This document shows positions 8,007 through 16,931 of a DNA stretch of 64,000 bases, in pieces (position 1 is the first letter of the stretch; each line of letters begins with the position of its first letter). A program made the translations under genes and the position numbers. The DNA lies in contig NZ_SGWX01000001.1 of the NCBI RefSeq assembly GCF_004216535.1, forward strand, positions 1,736,001 through 1,800,000, given 5' to 3'. Source of the DNA: Xylanimonas ulmi. Lineage in GTDB: Bacteria > Actinomycetota > Actinomycetes > Actinomycetales > Cellulomonadaceae. Under the pieces are notes generated by a model that saw only the letters and a list, made by a program, of their open reading frames with translations, was not told where the DNA came from and ran no database searches.

Positions 8007-9560
8007 TCAGCCCGTCGTCGCCGCGACCCGGGCGCGCTCCAGCTCGGCCGCGAGCGCCTCGTCGACGCGTCCGCGCAGCAGCGTGCCCGTCGCCAGGTGC
8101 TCCTCGTGGTCGATCTCGCCCGACTGGTGCACGCGGTTGACCAGGTCGCCGCGCGAGTACGGCACGACGACGTCGATGGCGACGTCGGGCCGCGGCAACT
8201 CGGCGGCGATGAGCGCGCGCAGTTCGGCGACGCCCTCGCCCGTGTGCGCGGAGACGACGACGGTGCGCCGCTCGCGCCGCTGGACACGCCCGACGACGGC
8301 CGGGTCCGCCACGTCCGCCTTGTTGAGCACCACGACCTCAGGCACCTCGTCGATGCCGGGGATCTCCGCGAGCACCTCACGCACCGCGGCGATCTGGCCC
8401 TCGGGATCAGGGTGCGAGGCGTCGACCACGTGCAGCAGGAGCGCGGCGTCGCCCACCTCCTCCAGCGTCGAGCGGAACGCCTCGACGAGCTGGTGGGGCA
8501 GCTGCCGTACGAATCCGACGGTGTCGGCGAGCGTGTACACGCGCCCGTCGTCGGTGCGGGCGCGGCGCACGGTGGGGTCGAGGGTGGCGAACAGCGCGTT
8601 CTCGACGAGCACGCCGGCGTCGGTCAGCGCGTTGAGCAGCGAAGACTTGCCCGCGTTGGTGTAGCCCGCGATGGCGACGTTCGGGATCGCGTGCCGCTTG
8701 CGCTCAAGCCGCTTGGTCGCGCGCGACGGCGCCATGTCCTTGATCTCGCGGCGCAGCTTGGCCATGCGGTTGCGGATGCGGCGGCGGTCGAGCTCGATCT
8801 TGGTCTCACCGGGGCCGCGCGAGCCCATGCCGGCGCCCCCAGAGCCCACCTGGCCGCCCGCCTGGCGGGACATCGAGTCGCCCCAGCCGCGCAGGCGCGG
8901 CAGCAGGTACTCGAGCTGGGCGAGCTCAACCTGGGCCTTGCCCTCCCGTGACTTGGCGTGCTGGGCGAAGATGTCGAGGATCAACGCGGTGCGGTCGACG
9001 ACCTTGACCTTGACGATGTCCTCGAGCGCGCGACGCTGCGAGGGCGCGAGCTCGGTGTCGGCGACGACGGTGTCGGCCCCGACGTCGCGCACGAGCGCGG
9101 CGAGCTCGGCCGCCTTGCCCGAGCCGAGGTAGGTGCCGGGGTCGGGCTTCTGACGCCGCTGCAGCAGGCCGTCGAGCACCTGCGAGCCCGCGGTCTCGGC
9201 GAGCGCGGCGAGCTCGCGCAGTGAGACCTCGGCCTCGGCCGCGGCGGCCTCGCCACCCGAGTACATGCCGATCAGCACGACCTTCTCCAGGCGCAGCTGG
9301 CGGTACTCGACCTCGGTGACGTCCTCAAGCTCGGTCGACAGTCCGGCGACCCGCCGCAGCGCGGTGCGCTCCTCCAGGTCGATCTGCTCGCCGTCGTGCG
9401 CCACGTGCACCGTGCCGCCCTCGGCGCGGGCCGTGCCCGCCCTGGCCAGGACCCGGGCCACGACGTCGTTCGCGATGGCCTGCGCGTCGCGCGGGGCCGC
9501 GCTCGCGTCGTGATCGTGCTCCGCGGCGGGGACCGTCGGGTCCTGCGGGGTGTGGGTCAA
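8007..9560 (-). CDS. hflX: GTPase HflX
   Basis: Ribosome-associated GTPase of 517 residues that splits stalled or stressed 70S ribosomes by binding the 50S subunit. It has the N-terminal HflX domain, the glycine-rich linker (GGAGMGSRGPGETKIELDRRRI), and the G domain with Walker A GYTNAGKSSLL near residue 300, G3 DTVGFV and G4 NKAD. The TTG at 9560 starts the frame, and GAGAGG about 8 nt upstream supports it. The ~80 residues before the conserved domain are poorly defined, so an internal start cannot be excluded. It converges with the acyltransferase gene, leaving only 17 bases between them. Confidence 0.93.
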   Translation of the reverse strand: MTHTPQDPTVPAAEHDHDASAAPRDAQAIANDVVARVLARAGTARAEGGTVHVAHDGEQIDLEERTALRRVAGLSTELEDVTEVEYRQLRLEKVVLIGMYSGGEAAAAEAEVSLRELAALAETAGSQVLDGLLQRRQKPDPGTYLGSGKAAELAALVRDVGADTVVADTELAPSQRRALEDIVKVKVVDRTALILDIFAQHAKSREGKAQVELAQLEYLLPRLRGWGDSMSRQAGGQVGSGGAGMGSRGPGETKIELDRRRIRNRMAKLRREIKDMAPSRATKRLERKRHAIPNVAIAGYTNAGKSSLLNALTDAGVLVENALFATLDPTVRRARTDDGRVYTLADTVGFVRQLPHQLVEAFRSTLEEVGDAALLLHVVDASHPDPEGQIAAVREVLAEIPGIDEVPEVVVLNKADVADPAVVGRVQRRERRTVVVSAHTGEGVAELRALIAAELPRPDVAIDVVVPYSRGDLVNRVHQSGEIDHEEHLATGTLLRGRVDEALAAELERARVAATTG

Positions 9561-9731
9561 GATGTGCCTCTCGTGCGGGGTGCGCCATTTCCGGGCGCGT
9601 GGAACACGTCATTCTCCCACGCAACGCCGTCCCGGTCCCGGGGATTTCCGCCCCCGACATCGCGGCGCGTCAGCGGTGCGCGGGCAGGACGCCAGGCGGC
9701 CCGCGGCCCGCGGCTCGCGGCGCCCGCCGCA

Positions 9732-9737
9732 TAAGAT
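9732..9737 (+). promoter_or_regulatory. Leaderless -10 box of the methyltransferase gene
   Basis: TAAGAT followed by 6 nt and the GTG at 9744. Confidence 0.5.
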
Positions 9738-9743
9738 CACGCC

Positions 9744-10394
9744 GTGACCGACGCCGAGCTGCCCGACGTTCCCGAGCACTACTTCACGGGTGGGCCCGCC
9801 ACGGCCGCCGAGCGGCGCACCGTGACCGTGCGCCTCGCGGGGCGCGACGTCGAGGTCGAGGTGGCCTCGGGCGTCTTCTCCCCCGGCCGCGTCGACCTGG
9901 GCACGCAGGTGCTGCTGCGCGCGGCGCCCACTCCCCCCTCGACCGGGCGCCTGCTCGACCTCGGCTGCGGGTGGGGCCCGCTCGCGCTCACCCTCGCGAC
10001 CGAGTCCCCGGAGGCGACCGTGTGGGCCGTCGACGTGAGCGAGCGCGCCCTGGACCTCACGCGACGCAACGCGCAGCGCCTCGGGCTCGCGAACCTACGC
10101 ACCGCGCGGCCTGGGCCGGGCGGGGTGCCCGACGACGTCACGTTCACCGCCATCTGGTCCAACCCGCCGATCCGCGTCGGCAAGGACGTGCTGCACGACA
10201 TGCTGCGCACGTGGCTCGCACGGCTCGCGCCGTCGTCGGGCGACGCCGACGGGGCGTGGCTTGTGGTGCAGCGCAACCTCGGCGCGGACTCGCTCGCGCG
10301 GTGGATCGAGGCCGAGCTCGGCGAGAGCCTCGGCGTGCGCGTCGAGCGCGCCGCGAGCGCCAAGGGCTACCGCGTGCTGCGCGTGACGCGCTGA
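9744..10394 (+). CDS. Class I SAM-dependent methyltransferase, RsmC-like small domain
   Basis: A 216-residue methyltransferase of the MTS family that in relatives (RsmC/RsmD/RlmG) forms N2-methylguanosine in ribosomal RNA. The SAM-binding motif DLGCGWGPLAL is at residues 72-82, an acidic second strand AVDVSERAL follows, and the catalytic NPPI motif, typical of methylation of exocyclic amino groups, is at 143-146. The protein lacks the N-terminal duplicated domain of E. coli RsmC. The gene is a single, apparently leaderless transcription unit converging on dapF. The target nucleotide cannot be assigned. Confidence 0.85.
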   Translation: MTDAELPDVPEHYFTGGPATAAERRTVTVRLAGRDVEVEVASGVFSPGRVDLGTQVLLRAAPTPPSTGRLLDLGCGWGPLALTLATESPEATVWAVDVSERALDLTRRNAQRLGLANLRTARPGPGGVPDDVTFTAIWSNPPIRVGKDVLHDMLRTWLARLAPSSGDADGAWLVVQRNLGADSLARWIEAELGESLGVRVERAASAKGYRVLRVTR

Positions 10395-10433
10395 GCGGCC
10401 GGGGCGCGCACCGGGCCCCGCGCGCCGGGCTCG

Positions 10434-11417
10434 CTACGGGCGCGTCTCGCCCGTGAAGACCAGCTGCGCGGGCCCCGCGAGCTCGGCGCGGCCGCCCGGC
10501 AGGGCGCGCACGCGCAGCAGCCCGCCGGGCACCTCGACGAACCAGGTGTCGACCGGCTCGCGCCCACCCGCGGCGGCCCAGGTGCGCACCGCGAGAGCGG
10601 CCGCGACCGCTCCCGTCCCGCACGACTGTGTCTCGCCGACGCCGCGCTCGTGCACACGCATGCGCACGCGCCCGACCACCGCGCCATCCTCGGCGGCGCT
10701 CTCGCCGAGCGGCACCACCAGTTCGACGTTGGTGCCGTGCGGCGGCGCCGGCGCGACCTGCGGGGCGACGGTCAGGTCGAGCCCCGCGAGCTCGTCGACA
10801 GACGCCAGGGCCACCACGGTGTGCGGGTTGCCGAGGTCGACCGACAGCGCGGGGCGCGGCGCGCTCCAGCCGCGCACGGCGACCGCGGAGTCGGCGCCGG
10901 CGGCCTCGGCCTCCGGGCCGCCCGGCAGCAGCCACGCGCCCATGTCGACCGCGTACCACGGCGTGCCGTCGGGCCCCTGCTCCTTGCGCACACGCCGGAC
11001 CCCGGCCCGGGTGCCGAGCGCGAGCTCACCGCCGTCGTCCAGGCGGGCCAGGCCGAGCGACTCGGCGAACGCCGTGAACACGCGCACGCCGTTGCCGCAC
11101 ATCTCCGCGACGGACCCGTCGGCGTTGCGGTAGTCCATGAACCAGATCGCTCCCGGCTCCTGGGCGAGGACCTCGTCAGCGATGGACTCGCCGGCCCGCG
11201 CGATGGCGGCCGTGGGCGCCAAACGGATCACGCCGTCCCCGCCGACACCGCCGCGGCGGTCGGTCAACCGCCGCACCTGCTCGGGGGTCAGATCGAGGTC
11301 GCCGCGCGTGTCGGCGACCAGGACGAAGTCGTTGTGGGTGCCGTGGCCCTTGGTGAACCTCAGCGTGCGGGGCTGCGCGGGCGGCGTCGTCGGCTCGGCG
11401 TCGGCCTGGGTCGTCAT
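10434..11417 (-). CDS. dapF: Diaminopimelate epimerase
   Basis: Converts LL- to meso-diaminopimelate for lysine and peptidoglycan synthesis. Its 327 residues contain the two active-site cysteines, C107 in MCGNGVRVF and C266 in ETQSCGTGAVA, which act as the acid/base pair. FTKGHGTHNDFVLV near the N terminus is the usual substrate loop. The ATG at 11417 overlaps the miaA stop codon (ATGA), so dapF is translated after miaA from the same message. Other dap genes (dapA, dapB) sit elsewhere in the window. Confidence 0.96.
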   Translation of the reverse strand: MTTQADAEPTTPPAQPRTLRFTKGHGTHNDFVLVADTRGDLDLTPEQVRRLTDRRGGVGGDGVIRLAPTAAIARAGESIADEVLAQEPGAIWFMDYRNADGSVAEMCGNGVRVFTAFAESLGLARLDDGGELALGTRAGVRRVRKEQGPDGTPWYAVDMGAWLLPGGPEAEAAGADSAVAVRGWSAPRPALSVDLGNPHTVVALASVDELAGLDLTVAPQVAPAPPHGTNVELVVPLGESAAEDGAVVGRVRMRVHERGVGETQSCGTGAVAAALAVRTWAAAGGREPVDTWFVEVPGGLLRVRALPGGRAELAGPAQLVFTGETRP

Positions 11418-12397
11418 GACCCCAGACTACGGCGGACGGGCGCCGCGCCCGGCTCGGGCAGCGTGCCGGCGTCAGCGGCCGTGACGACGTCGAGCGCCCG
11501 GGCGAGCAGGTCGGGGTCGGCCGCGTCGAGCCAGCGCACCCGCGGATCGCGGCCGAACCAGCCCATCTGTTTTCGGGCCAGGCGCCGCGTGTTCGCCGTG
11601 ACCGCGGCGCGCGCCTCGTCCCGGCTCGTGCGGCCCGCGAGCGCCTCAAGCACCTCGGCGTACCCGACGGCGCGCGCCGCCGTCGTCCCCAGCCCGTGCC
11701 CGCACCCGCCCTGCGCGGGGCTCGCCAGGCCGCGCACCTCCTCGACCAGGCCGAGGTCCCACATGCGCTCGACGCGCGAGGCGACGCGCGCGTCGAGCGT
11801 GACGCGGTCACAGTCGAGGCCGATCTGCACGGCGGGGCGCACGTACTCCTGCCGCGGCAGGTTGGCGGTGTAGGGCTGACCGGTGATCGCGATGACCTCG
11901 AGCGCGCGCACGATGCGCCGCGTGTTGTGCGGCCCGATGCTCGCGGCGGCGTCGGGGTCGTGGCGGGCGAGCTCGGCGTGCAGGGCGAGGCGCCCCTCGC
12001 TCTCGGCGCGCTGTTCGAGCTCGGCGCGCACGCGTGGGTCGGTGCCCGGGAAGTCCATGTGGTCCAGCAGCGCGCGCACGTACAGCCCGGACCCGCCGAC
12101 GACGACGGCGCGAGCGCCGCGCGCGGCGATGGCGGCGAGGTCGGCACGGGCCTCGGCCTGGTACCGCGCGACCGAGGCGTCCTCAAGCGGGTCGAGCACG
12201 TCGAGCTGGTGGTGGACGACGCCGCGCCGCTGCGCGGGCGGCACCTTGGCGGTGCCGACGTCCATGCCCCGGTACAGCTGGTAGGCGTCCGCGTTGACGA
12301 TCTCGGCGGGCGCCCCCGGCAGGCTCAAGGCCTGCGCGAGGTCGAGCGCGAGGTCTGACTTCCCGGTGGCGGTGGGGCCGACGACGGCGACGATCAC
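11414..12397 (-). CDS. miaA: tRNA dimethylallyltransferase
   Basis: Transfers a dimethylallyl group to N6 of adenosine 37 in tRNAs reading codons that begin with U. The product is the substrate of MiaB, encoded 2 kb away. The 327-residue protein starts VAVVGPTATGKSDLA with the P-loop at 7-14, followed by the NADAYQLYRGMDVGTAK pyrophosphate-site motif and VVVGGSGLYVRALL. The GTG start at 12397 lies 6 nt after a TACGGT -10 box. It is the first gene of a miaA-dapF unit, joined by a 4-base overlap. Confidence 0.96.
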   Translation of the reverse strand: MIVAVVGPTATGKSDLALDLAQALSLPGAPAEIVNADAYQLYRGMDVGTAKVPPAQRRGVVHHQLDVLDPLEDASVARYQAEARADLAAIAARGARAVVVGGSGLYVRALLDHMDFPGTDPRVRAELEQRAESEGRLALHAELARHDPDAAASIGPHNTRRIVRALEVIAITGQPYTANLPRQEYVRPAVQIGLDCDRVTLDARVASRVERMWDLGLVEEVRGLASPAQGGCGHGLGTTAARAVGYAEVLEALAGRTSRDEARAAVTANTRRLARKQMGWFGRDPRVRWLDAADPDLLARALDVVTAADAGTLPEPGAAPVRRSLGS

Positions 12398-12403
12398 GCG
12401 CCC

Positions 12404-12409
12404 ACCGTA
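12404..12409 (-). promoter_or_regulatory. Leaderless -10 box of miaA-dapF
   Basis: TACGGT on the minus strand, 6 nt before the GTG at 12397. Confidence 0.5.
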
Positions 12410-12473
12410 CGACGCCGCACGGCGCCGCCAGCGCGCAGCGGCGTCGTCGAACCCGTCCGGTTGGGCCCGCCGC

Positions 12474-13088
12474 TCATGTCACCAGGCGGCGCACGGTCAC
12501 GCGGTAGGAGCCCGGCAGGTGCTCGTGCCGGGCCGGCGCGTCGCGCGCCTCGTGCGACCAGCGTCCGTGTGCGGTCACCTGCGCCAGCACCGCGTCCACC
12601 CCCGGCGACGGTTGGTCCGCGACCACGATCAGGCCTGGCATGGCGCGTGCCGCGGCCGACGGCGATCCCCGCAGCGCGGCGAGCAGACGGTCGGCGGCGG
12701 CGCGCACGGTCGCGGCGGGCGCCTGCGCGGGCGTCTCGACCACGTCGACCGCGCGCGCTGCGAGGGCGAGGCCCGCGTCAGCCAGCGCGAACAGGGCGAT
12801 CGACGCCCCGGTCGACGCCCACCCGTCCCACGCGGCGTCGGCGCACCCCGCGAGCGATCGCGCGAGCGGCACGTGCGCGTCCGCGATCCCGGCCCCGGCC
12901 AGCGTCGGGCGCAGCCGCCCGGACCGCGCCACGGGGCCGTGAGCGAGCACGGCGACGGCGCACGCCTGGGCGACCTCGCGGGCCAGGACGGAGCGGACGG
13001 CGTCGCGCAGGCCGGGCACGGCGTCCCCCTCGCCTGACGCACCGCACACCAGCAGGGGCGTGGCGGGGACGACGACGAGGCTCGGCAC
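12474..13088 (-). CDS. Class III extradiol dioxygenase-like protein, function unknown
   Basis: A 204-residue protein whose beginning (PSLVVVPATPLLVCGASG) and overall pattern match the extradiol ring-cleavage dioxygenase subunit-B-like proteins that accompany miaA/miaB in many actinobacteria. The family is known from conserved position; no reaction is established here, and clear metal-binding histidines are not obvious. It lies 76 bases upstream of miaA on the same strand and may be cotranscribed, though miaA has its own -10 box. The GTG start at 13088 is 6 nt downstream of TAGTGT, suggesting a leaderless message. Confidence 0.65.
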   Translation of the reverse strand: MPSLVVVPATPLLVCGASGEGDAVPGLRDAVRSVLAREVAQACAVAVLAHGPVARSGRLRPTLAGAGIADAHVPLARSLAGCADAAWDGWASTGASIALFALADAGLALAARAVDVVETPAQAPAATVRAAADRLLAALRGSPSAAARAMPGLIVVADQPSPGVDAVLAQVTAHGRWSHEARDAPARHEHLPGSYRVTVRRLVT

Positions 13089-13094
13089 GCGCCG

Positions 13095-13100
13095 ACACTA
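13095..13100 (-). promoter_or_regulatory. Leaderless -10 box of the extradiol-like gene
   Basis: TAGTGT on the minus strand, 6 nt before the GTG at 13088. It is back to back with the promoter of the YbjN pair. Confidence 0.45.
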
Positions 13101-13163
13101 CCGCCGGTGGGTGGTTCGGCGTGGTCGCCCGGCGTCGCCTCCCACCGCCGCGACCGTGCCCGG

Positions 13164-13169
13164 TAGGGT
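13164..13169 (+). promoter_or_regulatory. Leaderless -10 box of the YbjN gene pair
   Basis: TAGGGT followed by 7 nt and the GTG at 13177. No Shine-Dalgarno sequence precedes that GTG. Confidence 0.5.
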
Positions 13170-13176
13170 TGTTGGG

Positions 13177-13821
13177 GTGAGGTTCTTCGGGTCACGCCGG
13201 GACGGCGGCTCCGCCGACCGTCCGACAGGAAGGGACGAGGGCAGGACGCCAGTCCGCCGCCACGACGACGCTGATGAGGCGAGCGACCTCGACGAACAGG
13301 AGCTGCGCGAACGCGTCGAGAGCGTGCTGCTTCGCGTCGCGGCCGGCGCCCGCGGCACGTCTGGCCCTGCGCGTGGCGACCGGGGCCCCGTGCCCACGGC
13401 GCTGTCGCACGACCGCGTCGTCGCGTGGCTGGAGCGCTCCGGGTTCTCCTACTTCGCCGACTCCGACGGCGACCTCGGCGGGCTGTGGCACGGCCGGCTC
13501 TTCTACTTCCTGGTGCTCGGGGAGCGCGACGAGGTGCTTCAGGTGCGCGGTCAGTGGCACCGCCAGGCGACGATCGAGCGCCTGGAGGAGCTGCTGGAGG
13601 TGTGCAACGCGTGGAACGCCGACCACATCTGTCCCAAGACGTACACGCGCGTGCGCGACGACGGCGGCGTCGTCGTGTGCGCCGAGACGACGGTGGACGT
13701 CGAGCACGGTGTGACTGACGACCAGCTCGAGCAACTGCTGCAGTGCGGGCTGATGACCGGATCGATGTTCTTCGACAGCCTCGACGCCGAGTACCCCGAC
13801 CCGCTGCAGGAGGCGCCATGA
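13177..13821 (+). CDS. YbjN domain-containing protein (first of pair)
   Basis: A 214-residue protein whose C-terminal ~140 residues form a YbjN (type III secretion chaperone-like) domain: VVAWLERSGFSYFADSDG, LGERDEVLQVRGQW, then CNAWNADHICPKTY and a DVEHGVTDDQLEQLL tail. The first 70 residues are charged and low in order. In actinobacteria such pairs sit between miaA/dapF and miaB; their biochemical role is not known. The stop overlaps the next gene's ATG (ATGA), so the two proteins are probably made together and may act as partners. GTG 13177 is chosen because it follows a leaderless -10 box. Confidence 0.8.
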   Translation: MRFFGSRRDGGSADRPTGRDEGRTPVRRHDDADEASDLDEQELRERVESVLLRVAAGARGTSGPARGDRGPVPTALSHDRVVAWLERSGFSYFADSDGDLGGLWHGRLFYFLVLGERDEVLQVRGQWHRQATIERLEELLEVCNAWNADHICPKTYTRVRDDGGVVVCAETTVDVEHGVTDDQLEQLLQCGLMTGSMFFDSLDAEYPDPLQEAP

Positions 13822-14339
13822 GCCGCCGCAGCACCTGGCTCGACCGGGTCCGGGGACTGGCGCCGCGCGCGGGGCGCTCCCCGGGGGCGTCGCGACCCGC
13901 CGACCCGGTCACCGACCAACGGCCCGAGCCGCTGACGTCACAGCGGGTGGGCGACGACCTGACCCGGCGCGGCTACCGGTTCCGGATCGACTCCGACGGC
14001 GACGTCACGGGCACCTGGGACGGCAACCGGTTCTGGTTCCTGCTGCTGGGCGACCACGAGGAGATCCTGCAGATCCGCGGGCGGTGGTCCGGCGCCGCGC
14101 CCCGGCCCACACGGCTCGCTGTGCTCCAGGCGGTCAACGACTGGAACCGCGAGCGCATCTGGCCCAAGGTCTACGCGCGCGAGGAGGGCGACGGCCTCGC
14201 GCTGTACGCCGAGGTGTCGGTCGACTTCGAGCACGGTGCGACCGACGACCAGCTCGCCGCGACGATCACGTGCGGGCTGGCGACGGCGTCGCAGTTCTTC
14301 GGGTCGCTCGCGGCGCTGGCGCCGCCCGACGCGGCATGA
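13818..14339 (+). CDS. YbjN domain-containing protein (second of pair)
   Basis: A 173-residue paralogue of the preceding protein. The shared core is easy to align: VGDDLTRRGYRFRIDSDGD, FLLLGDHEEILQIRGRW, VNDWNRERIWPKVY and VDFEHGATDDQLAATI. The N-terminal ~40 residues are variable. The ATG at 13818 overlaps the previous stop codon. It ends 6 bases from the convergent miaB stop. Function is unknown; a local duplication followed by divergence is the simplest origin. Confidence 0.8.
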   Translation: MSRRSTWLDRVRGLAPRAGRSPGASRPADPVTDQRPEPLTSQRVGDDLTRRGYRFRIDSDGDVTGTWDGNRFWFLLLGDHEEILQIRGRWSGAAPRPTRLAVLQAVNDWNRERIWPKVYAREEGDGLALYAEVSVDFEHGATDDQLAATITCGLATASQFFGSLAALAPPDAA

Positions 14340-14345
14340 CGAGGG

Positions 14346-15953
14346 TCAGCGGCTCAGGAGCGTCGGCATGCCGAGGGAGACCGGGCCCGACGGCGCGGGA
14401 GCGCCATGGCTGTGGCCCTCCTCCGGGGCGCCCAGACGCGTGCGCTCGCGCTGCGCCCACGTGTCACCCGAGCGGGTGCGGCGCACCGCGTACGCGCCGC
14501 CCGCCAGCGCCGAGTCGGCGATCAGGTGGTGCGGCGCGGCGTGCGTGACCGCCGCGGTCACCATGTCCCCCGGGCGCGGCAGGCGCGGGTCGAGGTCGGC
14601 CGTGGGCGCCAGCCTCGGGTCGGCGAGCGAGGTCGGCGCGCCCGGCGCGGTGACGCCGTCGGGCAGGGCGACGTGCACCAGGCGGTTGTCGGGCGCGCGC
14701 CCGGACAGTCGCGCGGTCGCGCCGTCCTTCTTGCCCGAGCCCTCGACCACCAGCACCTCAAGAGTGCGGCCCACCTGCGCCGCGGCCTCCTGGGCGCTGA
14801 TGCGCTCCTGCAGCGCGAGCAGCCGTTCGAACCGCTCCTGCACGACCTCTTTGGGGACCTGCGCGTCCATGGTCGCGGCGGGCGTGCCGGGGCGCGGGGA
14901 GTACTGGAAGGTGAACGCCGAGGCGAACCGCGACGCCTCGACCACGCGCAGCGTCTGCGCGAAGTCCTCCTCGGTCTCGCCCGGGAACCCGACGATCAGG
15001 TCGGTCGTGATGGCCGCGTCGGGCATGACTGCGCGCACACGGTCGAGGATGCCGAGGAACCTCTCGGAGCGGTACGAGCGGCGCATGGCCCGCAGGATCC
15101 GGTCCGAGCCCGATTGGAGCGGCATGTGCAGCGACGGCATGACGTTGGGGGTCTGCGCCATCGCGTCGATGACGTCGTCGGTGAACGCGGCGGGGTGCGG
15201 GCTGGTGAAGCGCACGCGCTCCAGGCCCTCGATCTGCCCGCACGCGCGCAGCAGCTTGGCGAACGCGCCGCGGTCGCCGAACTCGACGCCGTAGGAGTTG
15301 ACGTTCTGGCCCAGCAGCGTGACCTCCACGGCGCCGGCGTCGACGAGCGCCTGGACCTCGGCGAGGATCTCGCCGGGGCGCCGGTCGCGCTCCTTGCCGC
15401 GCAGGTGCGGCACGATGCAGAAGGTGCAGGTGTTGTTGCAGCCCACCGAGATGGAGACCCAGCCCGCGTAGACCGACTCACGGCGCGTGGGCAGCGTGGA
15501 CGGGAACACCTGCAGCGACTCGGCGATCTCCACCTGTGCGGCCGCGTTGTGCCGCGCACGCTCGAGCAGCACGGGCAGGGCGTCCAGGTTGTGCGTGCCG
15601 AAGACGACGTCGACGTACGGCGCCTTGGCGACGATCTCACCGCGGTCCTTCTGGGCGAGGCAGCCGCCCACGGCGATCTGCATGCCGGGCCGCTGCGCCT
15701 TGATGCCGGCCAGGTGCCCGAGGTTGCCGTACAGGCGCGTCGCGGCGTTCTCGCGCACGGCGCAGGTGTTGATGACGACGACGTCGGCGAGGTTCGCCGC
15801 GTCGTCCTGCGCGGACGCGCGGACATAGCCGGCCTGCTCGAGCATGCCGGCCATGTGCTCGGAGTCGTGGACGTTCATCTGGCACCCGAGGGTGCGCACG
15901 ACATAGGTGCGCGCCGCGGGCACGCCGGACAGGGAAAGGGTGGCGGAGGACAT
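14346..15953 (-). CDS. miaB: tRNA-2-methylthio-N6-dimethylallyladenosine synthase
   Basis: Radical-SAM methylthiotransferase that adds a methylthio group to C2 of i6A37, the base made by MiaA. The domains are in order. The N-terminal UPF0004 domain has the auxiliary-cluster cysteines in TLGCQMN (C24), NTCAVREN and GGCLAQKD. The radical-SAM domain has the CxxxCxxC motif in [20 protein letters not shown]-terminal TRAM region follows, with an unusually long tail of roughly 70 residues. ATG 15953 (535 residues) is favoured over GTG 15959 because it lies 7 nt after a TACCCT -10 box. Confidence 0.95.
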   Translation of the reverse strand: MSSATLSLSGVPAARTYVVRTLGCQMNVHDSEHMAGMLEQAGYVRASAQDDAANLADVVVINTCAVRENAATRLYGNLGHLAGIKAQRPGMQIAVGGCLAQKDRGEIVAKAPYVDVVFGTHNLDALPVLLERARHNAAAQVEIAESLQVFPSTLPTRRESVYAGWVSISVGCNNTCTFCIVPHLRGKERDRRPGEILAEVQALVDAGAVEVTLLGQNVNSYGVEFGDRGAFAKLLRACGQIEGLERVRFTSPHPAAFTDDVIDAMAQTPNVMPSLHMPLQSGSDRILRAMRRSYRSERFLGILDRVRAVMPDAAITTDLIVGFPGETEEDFAQTLRVVEASRFASAFTFQYSPRPGTPAATMDAQVPKEVVQERFERLLALQERISAQEAAAQVGRTLEVLVVEGSGKKDGATARLSGRAPDNRLVHVALPDGVTAPGAPTSLADPRLAPTADLDPRLPRPGDMVTAAVTHAAPHHLIADSALAGGAYAVRRTRSGDTWAQRERTRLGAPEEGHSHGAPAPSGPVSLGMPTLLSR

Positions 15954-15960
15954 CGCCACT

Positions 15961-15966
15961 AGGGTA
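15961..15966 (-). promoter_or_regulatory. Leaderless -10 box of miaB
   Basis: TACCCT on the minus strand, 7 nt before the ATG at 15953. Confidence 0.5.
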
Positions 15967-15979
15967 CGGTCCCGACTCC

Positions 15980-15999
15980 ACGTCGGGAAAACCCGACGT
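15980..15999. repeat. Perfect 8-bp inverted repeat with AAAA centre
   Basis: ACGTCGGG and CCCGACGT arms around AAAA, between the divergent miaB and amino-acid transporter promoters. Symmetry and position suit a regulator-binding site. As RNA it would also form a hairpin, but no U-run follows on either strand. Confidence 0.45.
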
Positions 16000-16029
16000 C
16001 GGCGCAGGTCATGAACCGACGAATCGGAA

Positions 16030-16035
16030 TATTGT
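16030..16035 (+). promoter_or_regulatory. Candidate -10 box of the amino-acid ABC transporter operon
   Basis: TATTGT in the only AT-rich patch upstream of the transporter operon. It would give a leader of about 85 nt before the ATG at 16129. No convincing -35 element is visible. Confidence 0.35.
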
Positions 16036-16128
16036 GATCAAGTTGTAGCCGCAGAGGGAAGTCCGGGGCTGTTGCTCGACCCCGGCGACCGCGATGCTGG
16101 ACGAACACACGAACGGGGGCGGAACACG

Positions 16129-16878
16129 ATGGACATTGATGCACCCGCACTGGTGGAGCTCACAGGCGTCAACAAGCACTTCGGCGACCTGCACGTACTG
16201 CGCGATATCAATCTCACGGTGCGCAAGGGTGAAGTTCTGGTCGTGGTCGGCCCCTCCGGGTCGGGCAAGTCCACACTGTGCCGAGCGATCAACCGCCTGG
16301 AGACCATCGACGAGGGCGCGATCCGCGTGGACGGCAAACCGTTGCCGGCCGAGGGCAGGGGGCTGGCCCGGCTGCGCGCCGACGTGGGCATGGTGTTCCA
16401 GTCGTTCAACCTGTTCGCACACAAGACGGTGCTCGACAACGTGACCCTCGGTCCGCGGAAGGTGCGCCGTTCCTCGCGCAAGGCCGCCGACGACGAGGCG
16501 CTCGCGTTGTTGCGACGCGTCGGCGTCGAGGACCAGGCGCGCAAGATGCCGGCGCAGCTCTCGGGCGGCCAGCAACAACGTGTGGCCATCGCCCGGGCGC
16601 TGGCCATGCATCCCAAGGTCATGCTCTTCGACGAGCCCACGAGCGCGCTTGACCCCGAGATGGTCAACGAGGTGCTCGACGCGATGGTCGCGCTCGCCAA
16701 AGAGGGCATGACGATGATCGTCGTGACCCATGAGATGGGCTTTGCCCGCAAAGCGGCGGACAGAGTCGTCTTCATGGCCGACGGACAGATCGTCGAAGAG
16801 GCAGACCCGGACACGTTCTTCACCGCCCCAACGTCGGAGCGGGCGAAGGACTTCCTCTCGAAGATCCTCATCCACTGA
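16129..16878 (+). CDS. gluA: Polar amino-acid ABC transporter ATPase (glutamate type)
   Basis: Cytoplasmic ATPase, 249 residues, of a glutamate/glutamine-type importer. Walker [10 protein letters not shown] is at 41-49, signature LSGGQQQR at 144-151, Walker [14 protein letters not shown] near 165, and the H-loop VVTHEMGF follows. The ATG at 16129 has GGGGGCGG about 6 nt upstream. It is the first gene of a four-gene set (ATPase, lipoprotein receptor, two permeases) with the same order as the gluABCD operon of Corynebacterium, the basis for the symbol. Substrate specificity is inferred from family and order only. Confidence 0.85.
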   Translation: MDIDAPALVELTGVNKHFGDLHVLRDINLTVRKGEVLVVVGPSGSGKSTLCRAINRLETIDEGAIRVDGKPLPAEGRGLARLRADVGMVFQSFNLFAHKTVLDNVTLGPRKVRRSSRKAADDEALALLRRVGVEDQARKMPAQLSGGQQQRVAIARALAMHPKVMLFDEPTSALDPEMVNEVLDAMVALAKEGMTMIVVTHEMGFARKAADRVVFMADGQIVEEADPDTFFTAPTSERAKDFLSKILIH

Positions 16879-16931
16879 CACGGGCGGGCCACCACACGGC
16901 CCGACCGGACGCACCACACGAAGGGGACACC

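Noticed and set aside
10395-10433. Terminator between the methyltransferase gene and dapF
   Set aside because: GC-rich arms pair only imperfectly, so not called.
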